DNA of 64,000 nucleotides from Mycobacterium sp. ENV421 (lineage in GTDB: Bacteria; Actinomycetota; Actinomycetes; Mycobacteriales; Mycobacteriaceae). The notes below the pieces were generated by a model, which was not told the origin of the DNA, made no database searches, and saw only the letters and a list, made by a program, of their open reading frames with translations. The DNA is taken from contig NZ_PDHO01000017.1 of assembly GCF_002887815.1 (NCBI RefSeq), positions 49,419 through 113,418 on the forward strand, read 5' to 3'. Position numbers and translations under genes: made by a program. Positions within the stretch are counted from its first letter, which is position 1. Each line of letters starts with the position of its first letter. Shown here one piece after another: positions 17,176 to 26,001 of this stretch.

Positions 17176-18500
17176 ACGCATCCGATTCTGCCTGCCTGAC
17201 TCTGGCGCCTGTGCTGCCGAACCCGGATCGGCCGAGCTGGAGCGGTGCGGTCTGGATCGGTGAAGTGTGGCTCGACGCAGTCGAATCCGCCGACCGGGCG
17301 AGCGCGCACTCCGGCACGCCTGCGCAGTGCCTGCTGCAGAACGCCGAGGGATTCTCCCGCGCCCGGCTGCTGGTTCGCGATCAGCAACGGGCGGTCGGCT
17401 TTGTCGACATCGCCGTCACCGACGGTCAGGTGGCGTTCTCGGAATTGCGAGATCAGGTTGGTGCGCAGCGACAGTGCGCGGCGCGACCAGCACTGGGTTC
17501 AGCCGCGCGCTCGTCGGCCGAGTCGGCGCACGTGACGGTGGTGTTGTGCACGCGTGATCGCACCGCCCTGCTGAAGTCGGCGGTGGCCTCCGTTCTGGCC
17601 GCCGGGTATCACGATTTCGACGTGCTGATCGTCGACAACGCACCCCGCAGCGACGCGACGCGGGAGTTCGTCACGAGCCTCGCCGACTCGCGGGTGCGGT
17701 TGATCACCGAGCCGGTGCCCGGTCTTTCCCGGGCACGGAACACCGGCCTGCTGGCGGCAACCGGGGACATCGTCGCCTTCGTCGACGACGATGTGGTCGT
17801 CGACCGGGACTGGTTGAGCGTCCTGGTCAAGGGGTTCAGCTACGGCGACTCGGTCGGATGTGTGTCCGGGATGGTGCCGGCCGGCGAGTTGCGCACCCCC
17901 GCTCAGGCCTACTTCGAGAATCGAGCCGGGTGGACGGAATCGGCGGAGGTCCGCATCTTCGAGTGGTCGCGTGCACCCCACGACGTTCCGCTGTATCCGT
18001 TCGAAGTCCGGCACTACGGAACCGGGGCCAACTTCGCCGTCGACCGGCAGATCGCGTTGAGCCTCGGCGGATTCGACGAACGACTGGGCGCGGGAACGCG
18101 GGTCAGCGGCGGCGAGGACATCGACATGTTCTTCCGCATCCTGCGGTCGGGCCGACAACTCGTACGTGAACCAGCCGCGATTGCGTGGCACCGGCACCGC
18201 GCGACCGTCGACGACCTGCGCGCCCAGACCCGCGGCTACGGACTGGGTTTGGGGGCCTGGTTGGCCAAGCTCGCCTCCGATCCGGCAATGGCGTTGCTCG
18301 CGCTGAAGACGGTGGTGCGGCGCAGGCCGGCGCTGGTTCGCCATCTGCGGTCCACGGCACGGCGAGCCGCTCCGTCGACCACGGTGCGATCCGATTTGCC
18401 GTCCGACATCGGCAATGGCACATGGCGATTCATCGCCGCCGGCGCGTGGGTGTATCTCGTCGCGGCGTGGCGCAACCGGCTGCGCAGGGCATCCGGCTGA
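17172..18500 (+). CDS. Family 2 glycosyltransferase with extra N-terminal domain
   Basis: From GTG 17172 (GTGA overlap) the product has 442 residues. The first 115 residues form an unassigned N-terminal extension (AVWIGEVWLDAVESAD, ARLLVRDQQRAVGFVDIAV). The GT2 domain follows: VTVVLCTRDRTALL, FDVLIVDNAPRSDAT, GLSRARNTGLLAATGD, VAFVDDDVVVD, then GGEDIDMFFRI as the catalytic-base region. A hydrophobic stretch near the C-terminus (FIAAGAWVYLVAAW) may anchor it to the membrane. Confidence 0.87.
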   Translation: MNASDSACLTLAPVLPNPDRPSWSGAVWIGEVWLDAVESADRASAHSGTPAQCLLQNAEGFSRARLLVRDQQRAVGFVDIAVTDGQVAFSELRDQVGAQRQCAARPALGSAARSSAESAHVTVVLCTRDRTALLKSAVASVLAAGYHDFDVLIVDNAPRSDATREFVTSLADSRVRLITEPVPGLSRARNTGLLAATGDIVAFVDDDVVVDRDWLSVLVKGFSYGDSVGCVSGMVPAGELRTPAQAYFENRAGWTESAEVRIFEWSRAPHDVPLYPFEVRHYGTGANFAVDRQIALSLGGFDERLGAGTRVSGGEDIDMFFRILRSGRQLVREPAAIAWHRHRATVDDLRAQTRGYGLGLGAWLAKLASDPAMALLALKTVVRRRPALVRHLRSTARRAAPSTTVRSDLPSDIGNGTWRFIAAGAWVYLVAAWRNRLRRASG

Positions 18501-19768
18501 TGGTGACCACCGACGTCGTGCCGCCCACCGCGGGACGCAACATGACCGTCAACTCGATCTCGTTGATCGCCTCCAGCCTGCTGACCGGGATCCTGGGTCT
18601 GGTGTTCTGGGGAGCCGCCGGCCGGCTTTACCCCGCAGCCGAAGTCGGGGTGGCCGCCGCATTGATCACCTCGGCACTGATGTTGTCGATGTTGTCGATG
18701 CTCAGCATCGACACGGTTTACGAACGCTTCCTGCCGTTGGCCGGCGAGAAGGCCGGGACGCTGATCACCCGCGGTTACCTGCTCGTCGCGGTGACCGCGC
18801 TGCTGGCCGGGTGGGCGCTGGTGGCCTTCGGCCCGCGCGACGAACTGTTCACCTCGCGCTGGGCGATGGCGGGCTACCCCCTGCTGGTGATGGTGCTGGC
18901 GGTGTTCACCCTGTTGGACAAGACCGCCGTCGGGCTCGGGGTGACGAAGTGGTCGGCGGTGAAGAACCTGATCCATGCGGTCATCAAATTGGCGGTTCTG
19001 TTCGCCTTGGTCTGGACCGGCAGCGGCGCCTCGATCGTGCTGGCCTGGGGGGCGACCGCTGCGGCCGGAACACTGTTGGTGTTGGCGGCAATGCGCCGGC
19101 GGTGGCGCACGCACGCCCAGTTCCGGCAGCCGTCCGAACTACCGGCGCGAGCCCAGCTTCTGTCGTATGTCGGGTCGTCCTTCGGGATCACCACCCTGTG
19201 GATCATCGGACCCCTCGTCGTGCCGCTGATCATCGTGAGCAGGTTCGGTGCGGCCGCCAACGCACATTTCGCGGTGACCTGGGCGATCATCAACGCCCTG
19301 TACTTCGCGGTGCATCTGGTGATGAGCCCGTTCGTCGCCGAGGTAGCCGCCCACCCCGACAATGTGGCGGCCCTGTCGACCCGGATGGTGCAGATGATGG
19401 CCGTCGTGTCGGTGGTCGGTTCGCTCGGATTGGTCGTGATCGGTCCGTGGGTGCTGGGCATCATCGGCTCCGACTATCGCGCCGAGGGACAGGGACTGCT
19501 TCTGCTGGCGGCGGCGTTCGTGCCGCTGTCGGCGGTGAGTGCGGTCTATGAAGGATTCGCGCGGGTGCGCCGCAAGTTGACCCTGATGGTGGTCATGCGG
19601 TGCGTGTCCACCACGATCGTGGTCGCCGGCACTGTGCTGATCACCGCACACGTCGGCGTGATCGGCGTCGGCTGGGCTTATCTTGCGGCCGAAGCGATTC
19701 CGGCGGTGGTCTTGTTGCCGCCGGCGATCCGCTGGCTGCGTCGCGTCCGGGCGCCCGGCCTGGAATAG
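18500..19768 (+). CDS. Polysaccharide flippase-like membrane protein (Wzx/MATE-MVF type)
   Basis: Taking ATG 18500, which overlaps the preceding stop by one base, the protein has 422 residues and many hydrophobic helices spread over its length (for example LLTGILGLVFWGAAG, LLAGWALVAFG, LVVPLIIV, LLLLAAAFVPLSAVSAVYEG). The pattern fits the polysaccharide biosynthesis/flippase family, which moves lipid-linked oligosaccharides across the membrane. It directly follows the GT2 genes, as expected for a Wzx. It ends 7 bases from the convergent GH16 gene. Confidence 0.85.
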   Translation: MVTTDVVPPTAGRNMTVNSISLIASSLLTGILGLVFWGAAGRLYPAAEVGVAAALITSALMLSMLSMLSIDTVYERFLPLAGEKAGTLITRGYLLVAVTALLAGWALVAFGPRDELFTSRWAMAGYPLLVMVLAVFTLLDKTAVGLGVTKWSAVKNLIHAVIKLAVLFALVWTGSGASIVLAWGATAAAGTLLVLAAMRRRWRTHAQFRQPSELPARAQLLSYVGSSFGITTLWIIGPLVVPLIIVSRFGAAANAHFAVTWAIINALYFAVHLVMSPFVAEVAAHPDNVAALSTRMVQMMAVVSVVGSLGLVVIGPWVLGIIGSDYRAEGQGLLLLAAAFVPLSAVSAVYEGFARVRRKLTLMVVMRCVSTTIVVAGTVLITAHVGVIGVGWAYLAAEAIPAVVLLPPAIRWLRRVRAPGLE

Positions 19769-19775
19769 GCCAGGT

Positions 19776-20549
19776 CTAGGCCGAATACTGGCGGACCCAG
19801 TCGACCGACATCGAGCCCCCGTTGTTGAGGTCGCCGCCGAAATTGTCCAGCTGAATGCACAGATGCATCGGCCCGGGAGGAAAGTGCGCCGGGTCGGTGG
19901 CCGCCCACCACTGGACGCCGTCGACGAACATCGCGATCCGCTGCGGGGTCCATTCGACGGCCCAGCTGTGCCACTGGGTGGCGTCGATCTGCACCGCGCT
20001 CGACTCGCGCTCGTCGTTGGGGCCGTAGTGCAGCCAGCCCTCGACGGACTGGCGGGCGGGATCGGCGATCTCCATGAAGTCCACTTCACCACCGACCGGC
20101 CAGTTTTCGGCGTCGGGCCACAGTAGGAGCAGCGCGTGGTAGTCGGGGGAGGCCGGTGAGGATTTGACGCAGGCCTCCCAGCGGCCATGCAGCTGGCCCG
20201 GGAGCAAAGCCATGCCGCCCGAGTTTCCTTGTGGATCACCGGTAATCGTGAGTTTGCCGTCCGCCGCAGAGATCGCGTCGCGCGTACGGCGGCCGTTTCC
20301 GTCGTGGCCCGGTCCGTCATAGATCGACCACTGGTTGAGTGATCCGGGTCCGTCGAAATTGTCGGTCCGGTTGGGTTCGCCCCAGCCGTGTGCGGCGGCG
20401 GCGGTGTTGGGGCAATTGCCGTTGCCCGACTGGGCGTCGGCGACCGGACGCAGGAGTGCGGCCGATCCGACGGTGAGCGCGAAGGTCGCCGCCGCGACGC
20501 TGGTCAGTGAAATCGCAACGCGCGCGGCCCGCGAGATGGGGACTGGCAT
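19776..20549 (-). CDS. Secreted glycoside hydrolase family 16 protein
   Basis: 257 residues with an N-terminal signal sequence (hydrophobic 11-33, Ala-rich end near 39). The GH16 jelly-roll carries the catalytic box E155-V-D157-F-M-E160, and surrounding LLLLWPDAENWPVGGE matches this clade. GH16 enzymes cut or rearrange beta-1,3/1,4-glucans and galactans. It is read toward the flippase gene, with stops 7 bases apart. A role in trimming or remodelling the polysaccharide made by this locus is inferred. Confidence 0.9.
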   Translation of the reverse strand: MPVPISRAARVAISLTSVAAATFALTVGSAALLRPVADAQSGNGNCPNTAAAAHGWGEPNRTDNFDGPGSLNQWSIYDGPGHDGNGRRTRDAISAADGKLTITGDPQGNSGGMALLPGQLHGRWEACVKSSPASPDYHALLLLWPDAENWPVGGEVDFMEIADPARQSVEGWLHYGPNDERESSAVQIDATQWHSWAVEWTPQRIAMFVDGVQWWAATDPAHFPPGPMHLCIQLDNFGGDLNNGGSMSVDWVRQYSA

Positions 20550-20593
20550 GTGCTCCCTTGGTTCGTCGACCCCGGGACTGCCAGTCTACCCAG

Positions 20594-20761
20594 CTATCGG
20601 GACTGGTCGCCCCGGCCGAGTGACGTGATCCACTGCACCAGCTTGCCGGCCGGGCCGGGTCCACGGAAACGTGGGCATGGGCACAATACGCACTCGGTCC
20701 CACGCCGGTAATGCTCGTGTGCCGAACGGTCGTGTCCACACTTACACAGCCGATCTCGCAT
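20594..20761 (-). CDS. Small cysteine-rich protein of unknown function
   Basis: A 55-residue protein starting at ATG 20761. It contains LCKCGHDRSAHEHYRRGTEC and then LCPCPRF: five cysteines in CxC, single and CxC arrangements with histidines between, consistent with a small zinc-binding fold. I recognise the CGHDRSAHEHYRRG pattern as typical of short conserved actinobacterial proteins of unknown role. A longer in-frame reading exists, but its extra N-terminus shows no such pattern. Confidence 0.6.
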   Translation of the reverse strand: MRDRLCKCGHDRSAHEHYRRGTECVLCPCPRFRGPGPAGKLVQWITSLGRGDQSR

Positions 20762-20826
20762 AAGTCCCGAACCATACGCCGCCAGCGGACGTGTGGGCCT
20801 CATTTGGCCGGGCCGGTGGGCCTGGA

Positions 20827-20842
20827 GCTGAGAATTCTCAGC
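20827..20842. promoter_or_regulatory. 16-bp perfect palindrome between divergent genes
   Basis: GCTGAGAATTCTCAGC reads identically on both strands. It lies 66 bases upstream of the small cysteine-rich gene and 210 bases upstream of the rightward GH16 gene. It could be an operator serving both. The rest of 20762-21051 has no evident gene. Confidence 0.4.
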
Positions 20843-21051
20843 CACCGAACTGGACCGGCGGTTGGCGGCCGTCATCGGTATTCCGGTGGTGCTCAGTCCA
20901 ATTCGATGGCCGGGTCCGACTGGGGCCGACCTTTTCCTTTCGCATGCAACTGTTACCAAAGTGATAGGTGAGCTCAATATGAATAGTGATCGGCCGCGGA
21001 TTATTGTGACTTCGCTCACTCCCCGAGCGTCTTCAACCCGATGGAGCCACG

Positions 21052-22272
21052 ATGTTCCGGTTGTGCTCGGCTGCAGTGGTGGCCCTGTCGGTTGTCTGGG
21101 GTGCGGTGCTGGCCGTGGCGCCGCCCGCCAGAGCGGCGGACAAGGTCTTGTTCGAGGCCGAGGCGATGACCCTCTCGACGACCAGCGGCGCCAAAGTCGT
21201 CACAGACGCGGCGGCATCCGGCGGCACGGCGCTAGGGCTGACCGGGGCGGTGACGGTGTCGACGACCCTCGCGCTGCCGCAATCCATTCAAGTTGTCGTG
21301 CGCGCCAGGGGATTGCAGTGTTTCGGAGCTCCGGTCGCTGCGGTGCTTGTCGACGGCGCGGTGATCGGGCGCAGTCCGATCACGGCGAGCAGGTGGACCG
21401 ATTACACGGCGACCGCCACTGTCGCGGCCGGCACGCACACTGTCGGCGTCAAATTCGCCAACCCGCAGTGGTTCTTCTGCGTCCGCGCGTTGTACATCGA
21501 CACCATCAGCGTCGTCGCGACGGCAACCACCCCGTCAGACGGACTGACCAGTGCGCCGGTGGCCGACCTTCCCGGTTGGAAACACCTTCTGGCGGACAAC
21601 TTCACAAAGGACGCCGCACTGGGCAGCTGGGCCAATCCGTCGGACCCGGCCAAGATCGTCTACGTGGGCGCCGACGGCCAAAAGTGGCTGACCTATCCGC
21701 AGACCTTCACCGACACGTACCAACATCGCCCCTACCGTGCCGACCAAGTGCTCAGCGTCAATAATGGAACCCTGGACTACTACCTGCACAACGTCGCCGG
21801 CCAACCCGCGGGGGCGAACCCGTCGCCGGTCTTGCCCAACGGAACTCAGTACCAGACGTATGGCCGCTACTCGGTCCGGCTCAAGGCCGACACGTCCGCG
21901 CTGAGCGAGTATCACATCGCTTTCCTGCTCTGGCCGCAGTCCGAGCTGTGGCCCGCCGACGGTGAAGAAGACTTCCCGGAGGGCGCGTTGTCGTCGACGT
22001 CGAACGCCTACGCCCACTACGCCCGCTCGGCAGGTGGTCAGGACGGCGTCAACACCGGCACGGCATTCACCGATTGGCACGTCTACACGATCGAGTGGTT
22101 GCCGGGCCATGTCCGGTTCTATCTGGACGACGCACTGGTGATGGACAGCACCAAATACGTGCCCAGCAAGCCCATGCGCTGGCAACTGCAGATCGAGACG
22201 GACGGGAACGGCACCAATAGCGGCCATGTGCTGGTCGACTGGGTTTCGATCTGGTCGTATGCGGGCAGTTGA
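21052..22272 (+). CDS. Secreted GH16-type hydrolase with N-terminal carbohydrate-binding module
   Basis: 406 residues. Residues 1-29 form a signal peptide ending PPARAAD. Residues 30-160 look like a carbohydrate-binding beta-sandwich (VLFEAEAMTL, then WTDYTATATVAAGTHTVGV), similar to the calcium-dependent xylan-binding type. The GH16-like domain follows, with E305-E306-D307-F-P-E310 matching ExDxxE and the same LLWPQSELWP approach as the other GH16 here. It would act outside the cell on a beta-glycan. It is 40 bases ahead of the large membrane protein gene. Confidence 0.88.
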   Translation: MFRLCSAAVVALSVVWGAVLAVAPPARAADKVLFEAEAMTLSTTSGAKVVTDAAASGGTALGLTGAVTVSTTLALPQSIQVVVRARGLQCFGAPVAAVLVDGAVIGRSPITASRWTDYTATATVAAGTHTVGVKFANPQWFFCVRALYIDTISVVATATTPSDGLTSAPVADLPGWKHLLADNFTKDAALGSWANPSDPAKIVYVGADGQKWLTYPQTFTDTYQHRPYRADQVLSVNNGTLDYYLHNVAGQPAGANPSPVLPNGTQYQTYGRYSVRLKADTSALSEYHIAFLLWPQSELWPADGEEDFPEGALSSTSNAYAHYARSAGGQDGVNTGTAFTDWHVYTIEWLPGHVRFYLDDALVMDSTKYVPSKPMRWQLQIETDGNGTNSGHVLVDWVSIWSYAGS

Positions 22273-22312
22273 CGCGCGCGCGGGCGATATCAGCTAACGG
22301 TAGGCTGATTCA

Positions 22313-24529
22313 GTGCTGCAACGCGTCGAGAGTTCCCCGGCACGGCCGGGCAACCGCGCGCCACTGCCGCCATGGATACCCCTGACAGTCGTCCTCTCCG
22401 GCATCGTGATCGCCAGCTCGCTGGCCGTCACCCTGCTGTCCGCCTTTGGTGTGGCCGGCGCGCTGCCGCCGGCACTGCGTGCAGTGGTCGGGGTTGCGGC
22501 GGTGCTGCTGGTCCCTGGGCTCCCGGTCGCGGCATTGTTGCGGCTGCCCACCAACGGGGTATTCGGCGCGGTCGTGGTGTCGTTGTCGCTGGCAGTCAAT
22601 GTGCTTGTCGCTCAACTGAACTACGCAGGCAATCTGCATCAGCCGTACGCGGCGCAGTTCATCGTGCTGGGCCTCGGCGCGGCCGCCACCGCGGTGCTCG
22701 GGCGGCGGTGGCAGCGTTCACGCGAGACGGCGACGGTACGGGACGTGCTGCGCTGGGTATGCCGCGCGGTCGCGCCGACCGGTGACCGCAAGCTCAGTGC
22801 GGTCCTGTTGGTCGCGGCGATCGCGTTGTTCTTCAGCGCCGTTCGGCGACTGGACGTCTCGGCGGCGGGCAGCCTGGGATTGATCGGTGTGCTCGGGTTC
22901 GAGTACTTCGCCGGCCTGGTGCTGCTGTGTGTGCTGCTGGTGGTCCAATATCGCCGCGCCGTTCTCGACCGGATCGCAGTCGCCACCGCCAACGTCGTCC
23001 TCATCGCCTACATCACCATGCCGGTCGCGTGGTCCATGGGCACGGCGCCGTTCGTGACGGCATACGTGCACCGGATGATCACCAACTGGCTGATCCAATC
23101 CGGCGCGCTGCCGCCACCGGTGGATGCCCGGATCAGTTGGGCCGGTTTCTTCTCCGCAGCGGCCAATGTGATCACCACCACCGGCCTGCACGACAGCGAG
23201 ATCCTTCTGGTCAGCGCCTCACTGGTGTTCGGCATCTGCCTGATGTTCCCGGTGTTCGCGATCGGCCTGTCCATCACCGGCAGCCGCCGGGCCGCCTGGC
23301 TGGGCGTCACCATGCTCACCCTGTTCAACTGGTATCAGCAGGACTACTTCGCGCCGCAGGCCGTCGCGATGCAGTTCTACGCCACCCTGCTGGCCGTATT
23401 GCTCTGGCAGCTGCGGACTTCCGCGGTGCCCGCGCTCGCGGGTGGACGGATCACCAGGATCGCGACGGCGTGGCGGCGGATACCGGGGCGGGTGGCAGGC
23501 CGGGACGCGCCGTGGACTTTGGCGGTCGAGGCCGTTCTGGTCGTCATCCTCGCTGCGATGGTGGTCGCGCACCAACTCACGCCGCTGGCTGCCATCGGCA
23601 TGCTGGTGATCATCTCGGCCGCCGGCCTTACCCGCTACAAGCTGCTCTGGCTGGCTGCCTTTCTGATCTTCATCGCCTGGTTCCGTTACGGCGCCGCCGC
23701 GTACTGGCAAGGGCACCTCGGCCAGGTCATCGCCGATATCGGCGGTGTTGATCAAAACCTCAATTCCAGTGTCTCGCAGAAGATCACGGGCGATCCGACG
23801 TACCGTCACATGCAGTTGCTCCGGATCGTCTCGGCGCTGTTGCTGATGTCGATGGCGGCCGTGGGCTGGCTTCGGCTGCGGCGCTTGCCCCGCAGCAGGC
23901 CGTGGTTGGTCGCGGCGCTGGCGTTTGCGCCGTTCGTTCTGGTGGTGCTGCAAAGCTACGGCGGCGAGGTGGCGATCCGCGCGTTTCTCTATGCGTCGCC
24001 GGTGCTTTCGCCGCTCGTCGCGCTTTGTCTGCTGCCGCTGATGCGTCCACGTACCGACCGCCTTGTCGTCCGTCGGCTGACCGCGGTGGCGGCGGGCTGC
24101 GCGCTGCTGCTCACCGGCCTGCTGGTGACCGCGAACCGCGGGCTCAACATCTCCTTCGAGCGAACGACACCGCACGAGTTGGCAATCGGCAACGAGCTCG
24201 TCGCGAAGATCGGCGATGCCGGACTGGGCTACTGGGGACAGGGCGCCCTGTACGGAGTGCCGCGGACCTTCGATCTCGAGGACACCTGCTTCTCCTCGGC
24301 CGAGGTGCTGGCCGATTGCACGGCGCGGCCCGAAGTCGAGTACTTCTCGGACAGTGCCCAGGACGAGAACTTCATCCGGTTGAGCGCCGGGGTGAGTGGG
24401 GCCACCCTGCGGCGCGCAGTGCAGATCCTGGAAACCGAGAAGGGCTATCAGGTGGTGTACGACTCCGGGGGAGTCCTGGTGCTCAAACGGCCCGAGGCGC
24501 CGGCCATCAGCTTGGGAGGATCCCGATGA
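22313..24529 (+). CDS. Large polytopic membrane protein, candidate polymerase or GT-C glycosyltransferase
   Basis: 738 residues with a dozen or more hydrophobic segments, starting at GTG 22313. The central part has FNWYQQDYFAPQAVAM between helices, a motif I associate with actinobacterial polysaccharide-locus membrane proteins, followed by a C-terminal soluble tail from about residue 625 (TPHELAIGNELVAKIG). The size and layout fit a Wzy-type polymerase or a GT-C transferase; neither can be assigned from motifs. Its place beside a flippase and GT2 genes supports glycan assembly. It overlaps the next small gene (ATGA). Confidence 0.7.
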   Translation: MLQRVESSPARPGNRAPLPPWIPLTVVLSGIVIASSLAVTLLSAFGVAGALPPALRAVVGVAAVLLVPGLPVAALLRLPTNGVFGAVVVSLSLAVNVLVAQLNYAGNLHQPYAAQFIVLGLGAAATAVLGRRWQRSRETATVRDVLRWVCRAVAPTGDRKLSAVLLVAAIALFFSAVRRLDVSAAGSLGLIGVLGFEYFAGLVLLCVLLVVQYRRAVLDRIAVATANVVLIAYITMPVAWSMGTAPFVTAYVHRMITNWLIQSGALPPPVDARISWAGFFSAAANVITTTGLHDSEILLVSASLVFGICLMFPVFAIGLSITGSRRAAWLGVTMLTLFNWYQQDYFAPQAVAMQFYATLLAVLLWQLRTSAVPALAGGRITRIATAWRRIPGRVAGRDAPWTLAVEAVLVVILAAMVVAHQLTPLAAIGMLVIISAAGLTRYKLLWLAAFLIFIAWFRYGAAAYWQGHLGQVIADIGGVDQNLNSSVSQKITGDPTYRHMQLLRIVSALLLMSMAAVGWLRLRRLPRSRPWLVAALAFAPFVLVVLQSYGGEVAIRAFLYASPVLSPLVALCLLPLMRPRTDRLVVRRLTAVAAGCALLLTGLLVTANRGLNISFERTTPHELAIGNELVAKIGDAGLGYWGQGALYGVPRTFDLEDTCFSSAEVLADCTARPEVEYFSDSAQDENFIRLSAGVSGATLRRAVQILETEKGYQVVYDSGGVLVLKRPEAPAISLGGSR

Positions 24530-24720
24530 TCGCGATCGCATTGTTCGTCGTGGCAGGCGTGCTGTATGTGGCGGCCGGGTACCGGCGGGAACGGGCGGTG
24601 CCCGGTGACGGCACGCGCCGACCCGATCGCACGACCGCCATCCTGATGGCGGAGGCGGTGTGCGTGGCCGTCGCCGCAATCGCGGTCGCCACGGTCGATA
24701 TGGTGACGTTTGTCTCATAA
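24526..24720 (+). CDS. Small membrane protein
   Basis: 64 residues with two predicted membrane segments: IAIALFVVAGVLYVAAG at the N-terminus and AVCVAVAAIAVATVDMV near the C-terminus, joined by a charged loop. Its ATG overlaps the stop of the large membrane protein gene, so it is probably an accessory subunit translated with it. I recognise no family. Confidence 0.65.
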   Translation: MIAIALFVVAGVLYVAAGYRRERAVPGDGTRRPDRTTAILMAEAVCVAVAAIAVATVDMVTFVS

Positions 24721-24738
24721 GGGGAGGTTCATCGGCAC

Positions 24739-25455
24739 GTGGTGGAGCAAGGGCGGTCCGGACGGGCGACGGTGACCTGCGCCAACGGCCATGACAACCC
24801 CGACGGACAGTACTTCTGCGGTGAGTGCGGTGACCTGCTGGAGGCAGGGGCGGTCATCTGCCTGGCGGGGCACGCAAACCCCGATACTCGGCGGTTCTGC
24901 GGTGACTGCGGCGCGCCGCTGGTCGCACCGCCCGGCGTCGAGCCTGCGACGTCGACGGCCCGGTGGTCAGTCGATCCCACCGGCCGGCACCAGTGCCGAT
25001 ACTGGGACGGCGTGCGCTGGACCCGGCATGTCGCCGACGGTGGAACCCTCGGGGTGGACCGCCAGTCCAGGCGGACCGAGTCCTGGGTCGCGCTCGTCGC
25101 CGGGCTGATCACGGTGGCTCTGCTGGCCGGTGCCGGCGCCGACATCTGGGTTCAGTTGTCACGCGACGCAACCACTCCGTCTGCCGCAACCACTCCGTCG
25201 GCGCCGCCCGCGCCAGGTCCCGTCGCGGTCGCAAGCCCGTGCCGGCCCGACACCGGCGGCGGCGTGGCCGCCGACGGTTCGCCCACCTACTGTGAGCGCC
25301 TCGCGGGCACCGACACCTACCTGTGGTCGCTGTCGCCGGGTGACATCCCGATGCCCGACGTCGGGCAGGGAGGCGACCCGGCCGTGGGGGTCTGCATGGC
25401 CCAGACGGGCCGCACCGAAGCCGGCTGCCTCGAATACCTCCAACCTGCCCAGTGA
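24739..25455 (+). CDS. Double zinc-ribbon, DUF2510-domain membrane protein
   Basis: 238 residues. Two zinc ribbons come first (CANGHDNPDGQYFCGECG near 15, CLAGHANPDTRRFCGDCG near 41). A DUF2510 motif follows (DPTGRHQCRYWDGVRWT near 80), then one membrane helix (VALVAGLITVALLAGAGA, about 118-135) and an external Thr/Pro-rich and Cys-containing tail. DUF2510 proteins are common in actinobacteria with unresolved function. The GTG start follows GGGGAGG by about 10 bases. It may close the accessory locus. Confidence 0.78.
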   Translation: MVEQGRSGRATVTCANGHDNPDGQYFCGECGDLLEAGAVICLAGHANPDTRRFCGDCGAPLVAPPGVEPATSTARWSVDPTGRHQCRYWDGVRWTRHVADGGTLGVDRQSRRTESWVALVAGLITVALLAGAGADIWVQLSRDATTPSAATTPSAPPAPGPVAVASPCRPDTGGGVAADGSPTYCERLAGTDTYLWSLSPGDIPMPDVGQGGDPAVGVCMAQTGRTEAGCLEYLQPAQ

Positions 25456-25482
25456 CCGGGCCGACTAGGTAATCTTCGCCGC

Positions 25483-26001
25483 GTGGGATATCCCGAGAAC
25501 GTGCTGGCCGCGAACGAACAGATCGTGCTGCACCGTCACCCGCACTGGAAGCGGCTGGTCGGCCCGATCTTGGTGCTGCTGATCGCCACGATCCTGGCGG
25601 CATTCGTGGCCGCGCTGGTCAACAACACCAACTGGGACCCCACCGCGAAGAAGGTGCTGTTCGGGGTCATCGCCGCGATCTGGGTGATCCTGGTCGGCTG
25701 GCTGACGTTGTGGAAGTTCTTCACTTGGCTCACAACGCATTTCGTGATCACGGACCGTCGGGTGATGTTCCGTCACGGGCTGCTGACGCGGTCGGGTATC
25801 GACATCCCGCTGGCGCGGATCAACAGTGTGGAATTCCGCCACGGTCTGCTCGACCGGATGTTGCGCACCGGCACGCTGATCATCGAGTCGGCGAGTCAAG
25901 ATCCCCTGGAGTTCGACGACATTCCCCGCGTGGAGCGGGTGCATTCACTGCTGTATCACGAAGTCTTCGACACCCTGGGCTCTGACGAGTCACCCAGCTG
26001 A
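25483..26001 (+). CDS. PH-domain membrane protein (bPH2/DUF304), Rv3278c-like
   Basis: 172 residues: N-terminal ENVLAANEQIVLHRHPHWKRL, two membrane helices (about 27-45 and 60-80), and a bacterial PH domain (HFVITDRRVMFRHGLLTRSG, then IPLARINSVEF). The GTG start and gene order toward gtrA and purK match Rv3278c. The role is unknown. Its last 46 bases overlap the convergent gtrA-like gene. Confidence 0.85.
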   Translation: MGYPENVLAANEQIVLHRHPHWKRLVGPILVLLIATILAAFVAALVNNTNWDPTAKKVLFGVIAAIWVILVGWLTLWKFFTWLTTHFVITDRRVMFRHGLLTRSGIDIPLARINSVEFRHGLLDRMLRTGTLIIESASQDPLEFDDIPRVERVHSLLYHEVFDTLGSDESPS

